Below are positions 53,503-62,604 of a stretch of 64,000 nucleotides of DNA, in pieces (the stretch's first letter is position 1; the number at the start of each line of letters is the position of its first letter). The translations under genes and the position numbers were made by a program. A model generated the notes under the pieces. That model did no database searches. It saw only the letters and a program-made list of their open reading frames with translations, and was not told the DNA's origin. This DNA comes from Methylophilus medardensis. GTDB lineage: Bacteria > Pseudomonadota > Gammaproteobacteria > Burkholderiales > Methylophilaceae. The DNA lies in assembly GCF_006363915.1 (NCBI RefSeq), contig NZ_CP040946.1; one strand, written 5' to 3'.

Positions 53503-53874
53503 TTACCGATGACATTTTTTGAGTTTTTCGCAAAACCTGCGCTTGGCATGAATGTTCATTTGATCAAATATCATGGTCTTCCATGCAAACTTAGCCCTTA
53601 TACGAGCTTCATCCGGTAAGTATTTTTCAACATCTATGTTTTTTTTTCGTGTTTGCTTTCTGTAAGGTGACAAAGCGATCGTTTTAATTTTGTGCAGTTC
53701 TTGATTTGGAACTGCCAACTTGCCATTCACCCAGCGCTGGACAATAATCGGCTTCACATCCATCAACTGTGGCAGTTGTTGCATGCGCAGCGTTTTTAAA
53801 TGTTCACCAACTTTGACGTACCAAAGCAGTGTAAGCCTTGAGTTTATTTTTATGAGCGCTGACTTGTGCTGCAT
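53503..53874 (-). CDS. Orphan basic protein with helix-turn-helix-like segment
   Basis: A 123-residue, lysine-rich protein (start taken at the second in-frame ATG, MQHKSALIKIN). Residues about 35-62 (LPQLMDVKPIIVQRWVNGKL) resemble a Cro/XRE-type helix-turn-helix, in which a QRWVNG turn is typical. The rest is not recognised. The gene is AT-rich compared with its neighbours, flanked by AT-rich spacers and placed directly after tmRNA, a common insertion site for mobile DNA, so recent acquisition is likely. No integrase or attachment repeat was found. Confidence 0.6.
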   Translation of the reverse strand: MQHKSALIKINSRLTLLWYVKVGEHLKTLRMQQLPQLMDVKPIIVQRWVNGKLAVPNQELHKIKTIALSPYRKQTRKKNIDVEKYLPDEARIRAKFAWKTMIFDQMNIHAKRRFCEKLKKCHR

Positions 53875-54124
53875 TGACTTTCCCCTTAACACCAATGAAC
53901 AATGTTGCTTATTATTAACATATGATTTATTTTTGTAAATAAATAATTATTGATGAGCGTACTTTGAGTGTCAAACCTCTATTTATTGCCAACAAATGAC
54001 ACGGGTTTTAATTTATTCGTATAATGTATATTATGTTAAATTGTAGTTTTAATTATTTTGGGTCATATTTTAAGTTCATCCACCCTATTAAGGGTCGCGG
54101 CTGCTGCACAGATTGAAACTGCAT
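53875..54124. other. AT-rich spacer
   Basis: Strongly AT-rich sequence without a convincing reading frame. It probably holds the promoter of the helix-turn-helix-like gene; candidate -10-like boxes are too many to choose among. Confidence 0.4.
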
Positions 54125-54157
54125 AATAAAAAAAGGCCGTCACGGCCCTTTTTTATT
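54125..54157 (-). terminator. Intrinsic terminator after the PEP-CTERM gene
   Basis: The ggccgt / acggcc stem (aaaaaggccgt-c-acggccctttttt) with flanking A- and T-runs, 19 bp downstream of the PEP-CTERM stop on the minus strand. Confidence 0.88.
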
Positions 54158-54175
54158 ATAACCAGCAATCAAAGT

Positions 54176-54691
54176 TTATTTGGTTTTGCGACGGCCTACA
54201 AAGCCCATCAAACCCAAACCAGCTAACAGCATGGCATAAGTATCCGCTTCAGGAACTTGCGCCACAGGGCTAATATTGAAGCTAACATTGAAGTCACCTC
54301 CTAAAGAACCAGCCAATTTACCACCAGCGGTCAAAAAGTAAGTGCCGGCAGCTAAATTAGTGAATGTAGACACTTCGTCGCCATTGGCATCAAAGAAACC
54401 AAAGTTCAAAAATGTCACATCATACTGTGCATTGTTACCTGCAGTGATTTCGCTGATGCTGTAAGAAAAATCAGAGATCTGTGTCAGGTTGATTTGATAG
54501 GTGTCATCAAAATAAGCACCTCTCACATTTGACGGGCCACTTGTTTTGACTGAATCAGCTTCCGCTGTCAGGCGAATGAAGTCGATGCTTTGGCTGGTGG
54601 TATAAGGACCAAAGTCTTGCGCTTGTGCTGCACCCACTGCAGCAATGCTCAAGAAGCCAACCAGTGCTAATTTTTTAAAGGTATGAACCAT
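54176..54691 (-). CDS. PEP-CTERM sorted exported protein
   Basis: A 171-residue protein with a signal peptide (VHTFKKLALVGFLSIAAVGAAQA) and a C-terminal PEP-CTERM tripartite signal: VPEADTYAMLLAGLGLMGF then RRKTK. The middle is a beta-rich region with LAAGTYFLTAGGK and DFNVSF, resembling FxDxF-type PEP-CTERM proteins. Exosortase/EpsH-containing bacteria process such proteins for surface or extracellular-polysaccharide association. The exosortase is not in this window. Confidence 0.88.
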   Translation of the reverse strand: MVHTFKKLALVGFLSIAAVGAAQAQDFGPYTTSQSIDFIRLTAEADSVKTSGPSNVRGAYFDDTYQINLTQISDFSYSISEITAGNNAQYDVTFLNFGFFDANGDEVSTFTNLAAGTYFLTAGGKLAGSLGGDFNVSFNISPVAQVPEADTYAMLLAGLGLMGFVGRRKTK

Positions 54692-54852
54692 TACAACTGC
54701 TCCAGAGATAAATAATAACTAAAACGATGTAATCATTATTTGTGAAACGGAGAGGACACACAATAGTACAAACGGGCCAGTTCTCGTATCACTTGCACCA
54801 TCATAAAAGTGAAATATTTAAGATTGATGACACTGTGACTAAATGGTGCTCA

Positions 54853-56646
54853 TCAATGCTGCGGCGTTAATTTAAATGTCAAAATCCGGTCGCCTTGTTT
54901 AAAGCCAAATAAGGAATTTCCACCGCTGGCAACGGCAATATATTGCTCACCATTGACTTGATAGGTGATTGGCGGCGCGTTGACCCCAAACTCAGATGTG
55001 TATTGCCACAACGATTTGCCAGTTTGGCTATCATAGGCAGCAAACTTGCCATCGCCCTCACCACAAAATAACAGGCCTCCTGCGGTGGCTAACACCCCGC
55101 CCACCAACGGTTGGCTGGTTTTGTGTTGCCATGCAATGTGGCCAGATTGCAAGTCAATGGCGCTTAATAAGCCCCAGCGTGCATCATCGGTGGGTTCACT
55201 GGCGGCATAACGAATCGGTTTATCGCCAGGTTTGACCTCGGTCTCATGCACCGTATATTTGATCGGGCTATGAATGGCCGCGACGTAGACACGTTGTTGT
55301 TGTTCATCAAGACTGACTGGCGACCAGTTGGCGCCGCCAAGGATACCCGGATAAATGACGGTGCCCTCGGCACTGGGCTTTTTGAATAAATTGCGTTGCG
55401 GCACAAAAGGGTCCGATTTGGCAAGAAATTGCCCAGTCAAGCGGTCATGAATATAAAACCACCCTGCTTTGCTGGCTTGGCCTACCGCAGCAATGGTTTT
55501 GCCTTGATGTTGATAATTAAACAAGACAGGCGGGCTGGCGAGATCATAACCCCACAAGTCATGCGGCACTTGTTGGTAATGCCATTTGTATTTGCCGGTT
55601 TCGGTATCTAATGCCACCAATGAAACCGTGTAGAGATTGTCACCCGGCCTTGAAACATCGTTCATTTGCGGGGAGGGATTACCTGTGCCGAAATAGAGCG
55701 TGTGTGTGGCTGCATCAATTGCTGGCGTGCTCCAAGCCGACCCACCGCCAAATCGAGCGGAATCTGGAAAGTCTTTCATGGCGGCTTTTTCAGCGGCTAC
55801 ATCGCGCTCAAACTGGCTGCCATCCGCCGTTTTTGTAGTGAACTGCCCTTCCCAGCCTTGCTTAGGAATGGTATCGAATTGCCACACTTGATGGCCATCT
55901 TTGACATCAAATGCCGCTAAAAAGCCAGGGCGTCCATAGCGTCCGGTGACACCAATCACGGCGCCGAGCGGCGCATCACTACGCGGATTATCAATATGCA
56001 GCCCATAACCCACGCCAGTGATGCCAATAATGACTTTATGTTTGTAGACCACCGGAGCCATCGCAATGCCTACACCGGTGCCGCCTGTCACTTTGCGGGT
56101 TTTATTCGGGTCATTACCGCTCAGGGTGTCTTGATGTTCGGTATTGACTTGTTGACCTGCAACGTCGATGTCCCATACTTTTTGTCCCGATTTTGCATCT
56201 AGGGCAACCAGTCGAGCATCCACAGTGCCCATAAATACTCTGCCCTCAGCCACGGCAACACCACGATTGGCCGGGCCACAACACATCGGCCAGTCGGCTT
56301 TGCGAACATGCGTATACTTCCATAATTGTTTGCCTGTGCGCGCGTCGAGTGCAATCACATGGTTGAACGGCAGGCTGATGTACATGATGCCGTCGACTAC
56401 AATCGGCGTCGCTTGAAAAGTCGCTTTCACACCAGTATCCACTGACCAAGCCGGCTGCAACTGTGCGACAGTGTTGCGATTAATCTGCGACAAACCTGAA
56501 AACCGTTGTGCTTCTGGGCTTAATCCATAGCTCGGCCAGTCGGTAAGCTTTGCCGCCGGGGCTTCAGACTTAGGCAACTGTGCACATGCCACTAATAAGC
56601 TACAGGTGGCAACGGAAATAACAGAATTTAAAAAATAATTTGACAT
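54853..56646 (-). CDS. PQQ-dependent dehydrogenase lipoprotein
   Basis: A 597-residue quinoprotein with eight-bladed propeller repeats (ALDARTGKQLWKY, ALDAKSGQKVWD, ALDTETGKYKWHY, AAYDSQTGKSLWQY). The start at 56646 gives a lipoprotein signal with lipobox LLVAC; the mature form would be anchored in the envelope. Vicinal Cys122-Cys123 (DWPMCCGPANRG) match the disulfide over PQQ in alcohol dehydrogenases. The residue corresponding to the catalytic Asp appears to be Asp347 in VALDTETG; two positions later is Glu, neither the Asp of lanthanide enzymes nor the small residue of calcium enzymes. Substrate unknown; no cytochrome domain. Confidence 0.85.
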   Translation of the reverse strand: MSNYFLNSVISVATCSLLVACAQLPKSEAPAAKLTDWPSYGLSPEAQRFSGLSQINRNTVAQLQPAWSVDTGVKATFQATPIVVDGIMYISLPFNHVIALDARTGKQLWKYTHVRKADWPMCCGPANRGVAVAEGRVFMGTVDARLVALDAKSGQKVWDIDVAGQQVNTEHQDTLSGNDPNKTRKVTGGTGVGIAMAPVVYKHKVIIGITGVGYGLHIDNPRSDAPLGAVIGVTGRYGRPGFLAAFDVKDGHQVWQFDTIPKQGWEGQFTTKTADGSQFERDVAAEKAAMKDFPDSARFGGGSAWSTPAIDAATHTLYFGTGNPSPQMNDVSRPGDNLYTVSLVALDTETGKYKWHYQQVPHDLWGYDLASPPVLFNYQHQGKTIAAVGQASKAGWFYIHDRLTGQFLAKSDPFVPQRNLFKKPSAEGTVIYPGILGGANWSPVSLDEQQQRVYVAAIHSPIKYTVHETEVKPGDKPIRYAASEPTDDARWGLLSAIDLQSGHIAWQHKTSQPLVGGVLATAGGLLFCGEGDGKFAAYDSQTGKSLWQYTSEFGVNAPPITYQVNGEQYIAVASGGNSLFGFKQGDRILTFKLTPQH

Positions 56647-56845
56647 GTTTTTTAAACAAAATATGAAATGACTATACAGGTTAGTATACACCTAAATGCA
56701 GGCGCGCAAAGTGCTGGATGACATGCTGCCGCTTTATCTATTAAGCTGCGCAAATGCAAGTGCATAAATATTTTTTTTAATGAAACTAAACTAAGCGGTG
56801 AATAGACATATACTGCAATAATAATTAATCGCAGCAATAACCATC

Positions 56846-57889
56846 ATGACATCAACCACCTCCATCGCACTACAGCTCGCCGAAAAAGGCTTACTTCCAG
56901 ACAGTATCATCCGCCAAGGGATTCAAAAACTTTGTAAAACCAGATTGCTGGAAATTGCAGAGAACAATTGTGAGCAAGCACAATCTTCGTTAATACAGTT
57001 TGTGCAGCAAATGAAAGTGGCTGACATTGCGCCATTACCCGAAAAAGCAAATGCGCAACACTATGAAATTCCGGCAGCGTTTTATCAGTATTGTCTCGGC
57101 ACGCATCGTAAATACAGTAGTTGTTTTTGGATGCCAGACACCAAAAGTTTAGACGAAGCAGAGCAACTCGCATTGGCCCAGACCAGTGCCCATGCACGCT
57201 TGGCAGATGGTCAACATATTCTTGAACTTGGCTGTGGCTGGGGCTCTCTTACATTATGGATGGCTAGCCATTACCCGAATGCCCACATTACCGGCGTCTC
57301 CAATTCAGCGTCCCAGCGCACTTATATTCTGCAACAAGCGCAGGCGAGAGGTCTAAGCAACATTCACATCATCACGGCAGACATGAATGTGTTTGATATT
57401 GACCAGACTTTTGACCGTATTGTGTCCGTAGAAATGTTTGAACACATGCGTAATTATCAAGTGCTCTATGGCAAGGTAGCCAAATGGCTGAAGCCGGATG
57501 GCTTATTTTTCAAGCACATTTTTGTACACCGCTATGCGCCTTATACTTTTGACGTCAAAGCAGAAGATGATTGGATGAGTCAATATTTTTTCAGTGGCGG
57601 CATGATGCCAAGTGATGATTTACCACTGTATTTTCAAGATCACCTTAGCATTGTCGATAAATGGCGCTGGGATGGCACCCATTACGAAAAAACTGCCAAC
57701 GCTTGGCTAGAAAACATGGATCAGCATCATCAGACGCTCACCCCGATTTTGCAATCGATTTATGGCGAAAAAGATGCAGAAATGTGGCGGCAACGCTGGC
57801 GCATCTTTTTTATGGCTTGCGCAGAACTATTTGGCTATAACCATGGACAGACATGGTGGGTCAGTCATTATTTATTTTCAAAGAAATAA
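56846..57889 (+). CDS. Cyclopropane-synthase-like fatty-acid methyltransferase
   Basis: A 347-residue SAM-dependent methyltransferase of the cyclopropane-fatty-acid-synthase group (COG2230). The family features are HYEIPAAFYQYCLG, the SAM motif ILELGCGWGSLTLWMA, TGVSNSASQ, VSVEMFEHMRNY and the C-terminal WRIFFMACAELFGY. It differs from the second copy at the end of the window and resembles the form linked to singlet-oxygen-responsive fatty-acid modification in other proteobacteria. It is the first gene of a run of nine closely spaced plus-strand genes. Confidence 0.88.
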   Translation: MTSTTSIALQLAEKGLLPDSIIRQGIQKLCKTRLLEIAENNCEQAQSSLIQFVQQMKVADIAPLPEKANAQHYEIPAAFYQYCLGTHRKYSSCFWMPDTKSLDEAEQLALAQTSAHARLADGQHILELGCGWGSLTLWMASHYPNAHITGVSNSASQRTYILQQAQARGLSNIHIITADMNVFDIDQTFDRIVSVEMFEHMRNYQVLYGKVAKWLKPDGLFFKHIFVHRYAPYTFDVKAEDDWMSQYFFSGGMMPSDDLPLYFQDHLSIVDKWRWDGTHYEKTANAWLENMDQHHQTLTPILQSIYGEKDAEMWRQRWRIFFMACAELFGYNHGQTWWVSHYLFSKK

Positions 57890-57904
57890 TATTCAAAATT
57901 AAAT

Positions 57905-58441
57905 ATGTATTCTAAGAAACTGATTATATTTAATTTTATTGGTTTTCAGATCCTTTGGTGGGCATGCATTTTGTCTGCCAAACCACAGTTAAGCTGGGCA
58001 GTACTCGGTTTAGTAGTCGTGCTTACATGCGTGCATCTACATTGGGTAGAAGGATGGAAGCAAACACTGCCTTTGCTCATAACCACTTTGATCGGCTGTA
58101 TTTTGGATCAATTTGGCTATTATATGGGCTGGGTTGATTTTGAATTTCATTCGTTATTCACTGCTTACATTCCGCTGTGGATGATCGCTTTATGGTTGGC
58201 TTTTTCAATGACAGTGAATGTCAGCATGCGCTGGTTGCAAGGCAAAAACACACTTGCTGTATTGTTAGGGGCAGTATTTGGCCCACTGGCCTATGTGGGC
58301 GCACAACAATTACAGGTAGTCACCCTACCCTTCGATACACTCAGTTTGATATGGGTGGCGGTTGAGTGGGCTGTGGCGATGCCAATATTGCTTTGGGTAC
58401 GTCAACAATTTAATCACGATGTGAACATGGAGTTGCCATGA
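57905..58441 (+). CDS. DUF2878 membrane protein
   Basis: A 178-residue protein with about five hydrophobic segments and the acidic WVDFEFHS and aromatic-rich features of DUF2878. It overlaps the next gene by 4 bases (ATGA). Function unknown; the family is repeatedly found with cyclopropane-synthase and DUF1295 genes. Confidence 0.8.
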   Translation: MYSKKLIIFNFIGFQILWWACILSAKPQLSWAVLGLVVVLTCVHLHWVEGWKQTLPLLITTLIGCILDQFGYYMGWVDFEFHSLFTAYIPLWMIALWLAFSMTVNVSMRWLQGKNTLAVLLGAVFGPLAYVGAQQLQVVTLPFDTLSLIWVAVEWAVAMPILLWVRQQFNHDVNMELP

Positions 58442-59202
58442 TCTATCAGTATGCATTGATTGCCATATTATTGTTTGCACTCAGTGGCTGGTTGCTGAGT
58501 TTTGCGACCAAGCATTACAGCCACGTTGACAGCATGTGGAGCCTGTTTATGGCCATCACTGCTTATGTCAGTGCCTTGTTTGTTTACGATCTGTCTGCGC
58601 GGGCCATTCTTGTATTAATTGCAATCACCGTGTGGGCGCTGAGGTTGAGTCTATTTTTAACCTGGCGCAACTGGGGCAAAGAAGACCATCGCTATCAAAC
58701 CATACGCCAAAATAACGAACCGCATTTTTGGTTTAAAAGTTTATACATTATTTTTGCTTTTCAGGCAGTCTTGGCTTGGATCATCTCTTACCCACTCTTC
58801 GCTGCGGTGACTGATGGTAGCTCTCTCAATGCTTGGGATGTGGCGGGCTCGCTACTTTTCGTGATCGGCTTTTATTGGGAAGCAGTCGGAGATTGGCAAT
58901 TAATGCGGTTTCGCAAACAAGCAGATAGTCATCAAGCCGTGTTGCAAACGGGGTTGTGGCGTTACAGTCGCCACCCAAACTATTTTGGTGAAAGTCTGAT
59001 CTGGTGGGGGTTTGGGTTGATAGGCGCAGCCACTGGTAACCCTTGGGTTTGGATTTCCCCAGTAATCATGACTTTCTTGTTACTTAAAATTAGCGGTGTC
59101 AGCCTGATGGAGCAAACCATTCACAGTCGTCGTCCAGGGTATGCGCAATATGTCAAAAATACCAATGCGTTTATTCCCGGCATTCCAAAAAGTGAAGGTT
59201 AA
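58438..59202 (+). CDS. DUF1295 / steroid 5-alpha-reductase-like membrane protein
   Basis: A 254-residue protein with six or more transmembrane segments. The C-terminal part carries the DUF1295 signature: GLWRYSRHPNYFGESLIWWG followed by RRPGYAQYVKNTNAFIPG. These proteins are related to NADPH-dependent double-bond reductases or isoprenylcysteine-methyltransferase-like enzymes, suggesting lipid chemistry. It overlaps DUF2878 by 4 bases. Confidence 0.85.
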   Translation: MIYQYALIAILLFALSGWLLSFATKHYSHVDSMWSLFMAITAYVSALFVYDLSARAILVLIAITVWALRLSLFLTWRNWGKEDHRYQTIRQNNEPHFWFKSLYIIFAFQAVLAWIISYPLFAAVTDGSSLNAWDVAGSLLFVIGFYWEAVGDWQLMRFRKQADSHQAVLQTGLWRYSRHPNYFGESLIWWGFGLIGAATGNPWVWISPVIMTFLLLKISGVSLMEQTIHSRRPGYAQYVKNTNAFIPGIPKSEG

Positions 59203-59206
59203 CAAG

Positions 59207-59842
59207 ATGCTTCACGTTCGATCTTGGTGCTTGTTATGTGTGGCTGCGTTGAGCTTCACGCCATTGGCCGAAGCCAAAGACTGGTCTTTCGACGTCTGGC
59301 TTGATAAGCAGAAAATCGGCACGCACACCTTTAGTTTGAATCAAAACCAGCTGCAAAGTCGGGCAAACTTTAAAGTAAAAGTGCTGTTTATCAACGCCTA
59401 TCGCTATCAGCATCAGGCGGACGAGACTTGGCAAGGTCAATGTTTGAGCCAATTAAATGCGCATACTGAAGAAAATAAAGACATTACCGATGTCAAAGGT
59501 CAGCTACAAGAGACGCAATTCAATGTTGAAAAAAATGGCATCAAACAAGCATTACCCGCTTGTGTCATGACGTTTGCATACTGGAACCCCAATATACTCA
59601 AACAATCGCGATTATTGAATCCGCAAAATGCTGAATACTTAGATGTGACGGTCAAGGATGAAGGCAATCAAAGCATTCAAGTAAAAGGGCAATCCGTGCT
59701 GGCGCATCAATATCGCCTAAACGGGCGTTTTCAGGGCAAAGAAAAATTAAAAATTACCGTATGGTATGACCAACAACAAGATTGGGTCGCTTTGGAATCC
59801 ATTACGCCAGAAGGTTACAAAATTGTATATAAACTCAATTAA
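59207..59842 (+). CDS. Exported protein of the lipid-modification operon
   Basis: A 211-residue protein; the start at 59207 gives a signal peptide (HVRSWCLLCVAALSFTPLAEA) and places it four bases after the preceding stop. The mature part begins DWSFDVWLDKQKIGTHTF and is beta-strand-rich with few cysteines. It resembles DUF6134-type periplasmic proteins, but this is uncertain. A lipid-binding or carrier role would fit its neighbours (lipocalin, desaturase). Confidence 0.7.
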   Translation: MLHVRSWCLLCVAALSFTPLAEAKDWSFDVWLDKQKIGTHTFSLNQNQLQSRANFKVKVLFINAYRYQHQADETWQGQCLSQLNAHTEENKDITDVKGQLQETQFNVEKNGIKQALPACVMTFAYWNPNILKQSRLLNPQNAEYLDVTVKDEGNQSIQVKGQSVLAHQYRLNGRFQGKEKLKITVWYDQQQDWVALESITPEGYKIVYKLN

Positions 59843-59847
59843 TCAAT

Positions 59848-60375
59848 ATGTTAAAAATTTTATTTAAAGTGATTTCTATAATGAGCATCTTCGGATTGAC
59901 TGCATGCCAGAATCTGCCCCCGATCAAAACGGTGGGTCAAGTGAACCTTGAGCGCTTCATGGGGGATTGGTATGTGATCGCGGCGATTCCTACCTTTATT
60001 GAAAAGGACCCTTACAACCCAGTCGAGCGCTATCAGCAGAATACAGATGGTTCGATTGCGACGACGTTTACTTTCTATCAGGGCAGCTTTGACGGGCCTT
60101 TAAAAACTTATCATCCCACCGGTTTTGTGGTTGAGGGTAGCAACAATGCTGAATGGAAGATGCAATTCGTCTGGCCGTTCAAATCTGAATATCTGATTGC
60201 CTACTTAAGTGAGGACTATCAACACACGGTGATTGCCAGAAACAAGCGTGATTATGTGTGGCTGATGTCACGCCAGCCCCACCTGGACACTGAAACATAC
60301 AACACGCTGGTGAGCAAAATCAAAGATATGGGTTATGACACCAGCAAGTTACAAGTTTTTCCACATCAAAAATAA
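59848..60375 (+). CDS. Outer-membrane lipocalin (Blc-like)
   Basis: A 175-residue bacterial lipocalin. A lipobox (GLTAC) makes Cys20 the probable lipid-modified residue. The lipocalin GxW motif is in MGDWYVIAAIP, followed by the YQQNTDG strand and WPFKSEYLIAYL region. Blc-type lipocalins bind fatty acids and lysophospholipids in the envelope. Five bases separate it from the previous gene. Confidence 0.9.
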   Translation: MLKILFKVISIMSIFGLTACQNLPPIKTVGQVNLERFMGDWYVIAAIPTFIEKDPYNPVERYQQNTDGSIATTFTFYQGSFDGPLKTYHPTGFVVEGSNNAEWKMQFVWPFKSEYLIAYLSEDYQHTVIARNKRDYVWLMSRQPHLDTETYNTLVSKIKDMGYDTSKLQVFPHQK

Positions 60376-60412
60376 AAAAATAAATGCTTAAGGTTTGCGA
60401 GAGGGATGTTTC

Positions 60413-61360
60413 ATGCAACAAAGAATTTCAGGCTTATTATGGCGCTTGGTTGGCTGGTTAGATAATCACCGCTATCAACCGCCAGAAACTGCAAGCGCCG
60501 AGAGTATAGACTGGTGGCGCGTGTTGCCGTTTGTTGCCTTACACCTTGGCTTAGTATCGCTGTTCTGGGTAGGCTGGAGCCCATTTGCAGTGTTTTTAGC
60601 CGTATTGGTGTATGTGGTACGTATGTTTGCGATTACAGGTTTTTATCATCGCTATTTTGCACACAAAACGTTTCAAACCTCACGCGTGACGCAGTTTGTG
60701 TTCGCTTTGATCGGTGCCAGTGCAGTGCAACGTGGACCGTTGTGGTGGGCCGCCCATCATCGCAGCCATCACATGCATTCAGACCAACCGCAAGATGTTC
60801 ATTCACCGCATCAACATGGCTTTTTGTGGAGTCATTTAGGCTGGTTTTTAAGCCATGCCAACTTTAATACGCAACTGGATCGCGTACGTGAGTTAAGCCG
60901 CTTCCGAGAGTTATGCTGGTTGGATCGTTTTGATAGTTTGGTGCCGATCGCGTTTGCACTGGGCTTGTACGGTCTCGGCGAGTGGCTTCAAGCGTATGCA
61001 CCTTCTTTACACACCAACGGCCTACAATTAATTGTTTGGGGCTTCGTGGTGTCTACCATTGCGCTTTATCACGCCACATTTTGTGTTAATTCATTGGCCC
61101 ATGTCTGGGGCAGCCGCCGTTACGCCACGCGTGACCACAGCCGTAACAATTTATTGATCGCCATTTTGACGCTTGGCGAAGGCTGGCATAACAACCATCA
61201 TCATTTTCCTGGGGCGGCTAAACAAGGCTTTTACTGGTGGGAAATTGACCTAACTTATTATGGCCTGAAGTTGCTTTCTGCGCTTGGTATTATCTGGCAA
61301 CTCAAGCAAGTACCTGACAATGTGCGTGCGCAACATGCAGCAAAAGAGGATCATGCATGA
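60413..61360 (+). CDS. Membrane fatty-acid desaturase (delta-9 type)
   Basis: A 315-residue di-iron desaturase. The ATG at 60413 with GAGAGGG upstream is preferred to a TTG at 60395. The three histidine boxes are present: HRYFAH, HHRSHHMH and EGWHNNHHHFPG, with hydrophobic helices around them. It introduces a cis double bond into acyl chains. The 3' end overlaps the next gene by 4 bases. Confidence 0.92.
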   Translation: MQQRISGLLWRLVGWLDNHRYQPPETASAESIDWWRVLPFVALHLGLVSLFWVGWSPFAVFLAVLVYVVRMFAITGFYHRYFAHKTFQTSRVTQFVFALIGASAVQRGPLWWAAHHRSHHMHSDQPQDVHSPHQHGFLWSHLGWFLSHANFNTQLDRVRELSRFRELCWLDRFDSLVPIAFALGLYGLGEWLQAYAPSLHTNGLQLIVWGFVVSTIALYHATFCVNSLAHVWGSRRYATRDHSRNNLLIAILTLGEGWHNNHHHFPGAAKQGFYWWEIDLTYYGLKLLSALGIIWQLKQVPDNVRAQHAAKEDHA

Positions 61361-62604
61361 ATATTGCCATCATTGGTGGCGGTATCGCCGGCAATACCCT
61401 TGCCTATCACCTACATAAACAGCATCAAATCACCCTATTTGAAAGCAATGACTACCTAGGCGGTCATACCCATACCCATCAGGTCAACGTGGGTGGTCAA
61501 CAACACAGCGTCGACACTGGATTTATCGTATTCAACGACAAAACCTACCCAGAGTTTGAACGGATCCTTCGCGAAAACCAGGTCGAGTGGCGTGACAGCG
61601 CCATGAGCTTTAGTGTGCGCAATGAAACCAGTGGCCTCGAATACAACGGCACCACCCTGAACAGCTTATTTGCCCAACGCCGCAATTTGTTCTCTCTGAG
61701 CTTTTACCGCATGGTGAAAGACATTTTACGCTTCAACAAACAATCGCTGGCATTGTTAGCGCCTGGTAACGAGATGCCGCTTGGTGAATATTTGCAGCTG
61801 CATGGCTATTCTGCGCAATTTATTCGCGACTACATCGTGCCAATGGGTGCCGCCATCTGGTCCACAGATGCTGAACAAATGTTGCAGTTCCCAGCCCGCT
61901 TTTTCGTCCGTTTTTTTCATCATCATGGCATGCTCAGCATAGACCAACGCCCGCAATGGCGCACGATTGTCGGTGGTTCGGCGCGTTATCTGGATAAAAT
62001 TTCTGCCGGTTACCGCGATCGGGTCCAGCTGGGGACATCGGTCACCGCAGTGGTGCGTCATGCGCAAGGCGTAAACATCACCACCAATCACGGCAACACA
62101 CACACCTTTGATTATGTATTTTTTGCCTGTCACAGTGATGAGGCATTGCAGATCCTGGGTGCAGAAGCCACCGCCGCCGAGCGTGAAGTGTTGTCTGCCA
62201 TTCCTTATCAGGACAATACGGTGTACCTGCATACCGATGCCAAGTTAATGCCCAAACGTCCATTGGCTTGGGCGGCATGGAACTATCATGTCACGGCCAA
62301 ACCGAGTGGCAAGGTACAAGTGACCTACAACATGAATATTCTGCAGGGCATTCGCTCGACGGAGCCATTGCTGGTCACCCTCAATTACACAGAGGCCATC
62401 GACCCGGCCAAAGTGATCAAAAAATTGCATTATCGTCATCCGTTGTACACCTTGGCTGGCGCAGCTGCACAAGCCCGGCATGCCGACATCAGTGGCGCAA
62501 ATCGCACCGCTTACGCTGGCGCGTATTGGCGTAATGGCTTTCACGAAGATGGTGTTGTGAGCGCTCTAGCCGCCATACAACACTTTGAGGCGGCCACTGC
62601 ATGA
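61357..62604 (+). CDS. FAD-dependent amine-oxidase-like protein (COG2907)
   Basis: A 415-residue flavoprotein. The N-terminal dinucleotide motif IGGGIAGNTLAYHL and FESNDYLGGHTHTH are typical of COG2907 predicted NAD/FAD-binding proteins, with DTGFIVFNDKTYPEF following. These enzymes accompany cyclopropane-synthase and DUF1365 genes and have been linked to modification of unsaturated fatty acids. It overlaps both neighbours by 4 bases. Confidence 0.88.
   Translation: MNIAIIGGGIAGNTLAYHLHKQHQITLFESNDYLGGHTHTHQVNVGGQQHSVDTGFIVFNDKTYPEFERILRENQVEWRDSAMSFSVRNETSGLEYNGTTLNSLFAQRRNLFSLSFYRMVKDILRFNKQSLALLAPGNEMPLGEYLQLHGYSAQFIRDYIVPMGAAIWSTDAEQMLQFPARFFVRFFHHHGMLSIDQRPQWRTIVGGSARYLDKISAGYRDRVQLGTSVTAVVRHAQGVNITTNHGNTHTFDYVFFACHSDEALQILGAEATAAEREVLSAIPYQDNTVYLHTDAKLMPKRPLAWAAWNYHVTAKPSGKVQVTYNMNILQGIRSTEPLLVTLNYTEAIDPAKVIKKLHYRHPLYTLAGAAAQARHADISGANRTAYAGAYWRNGFHEDGVVSALAAIQHFEAATA

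Noticed and set aside
52987..54175. Integrated element bounded by a tmRNA att repeat
   Set aside because: No integrase and no second copy of the tmRNA 3' end could be found within the window.
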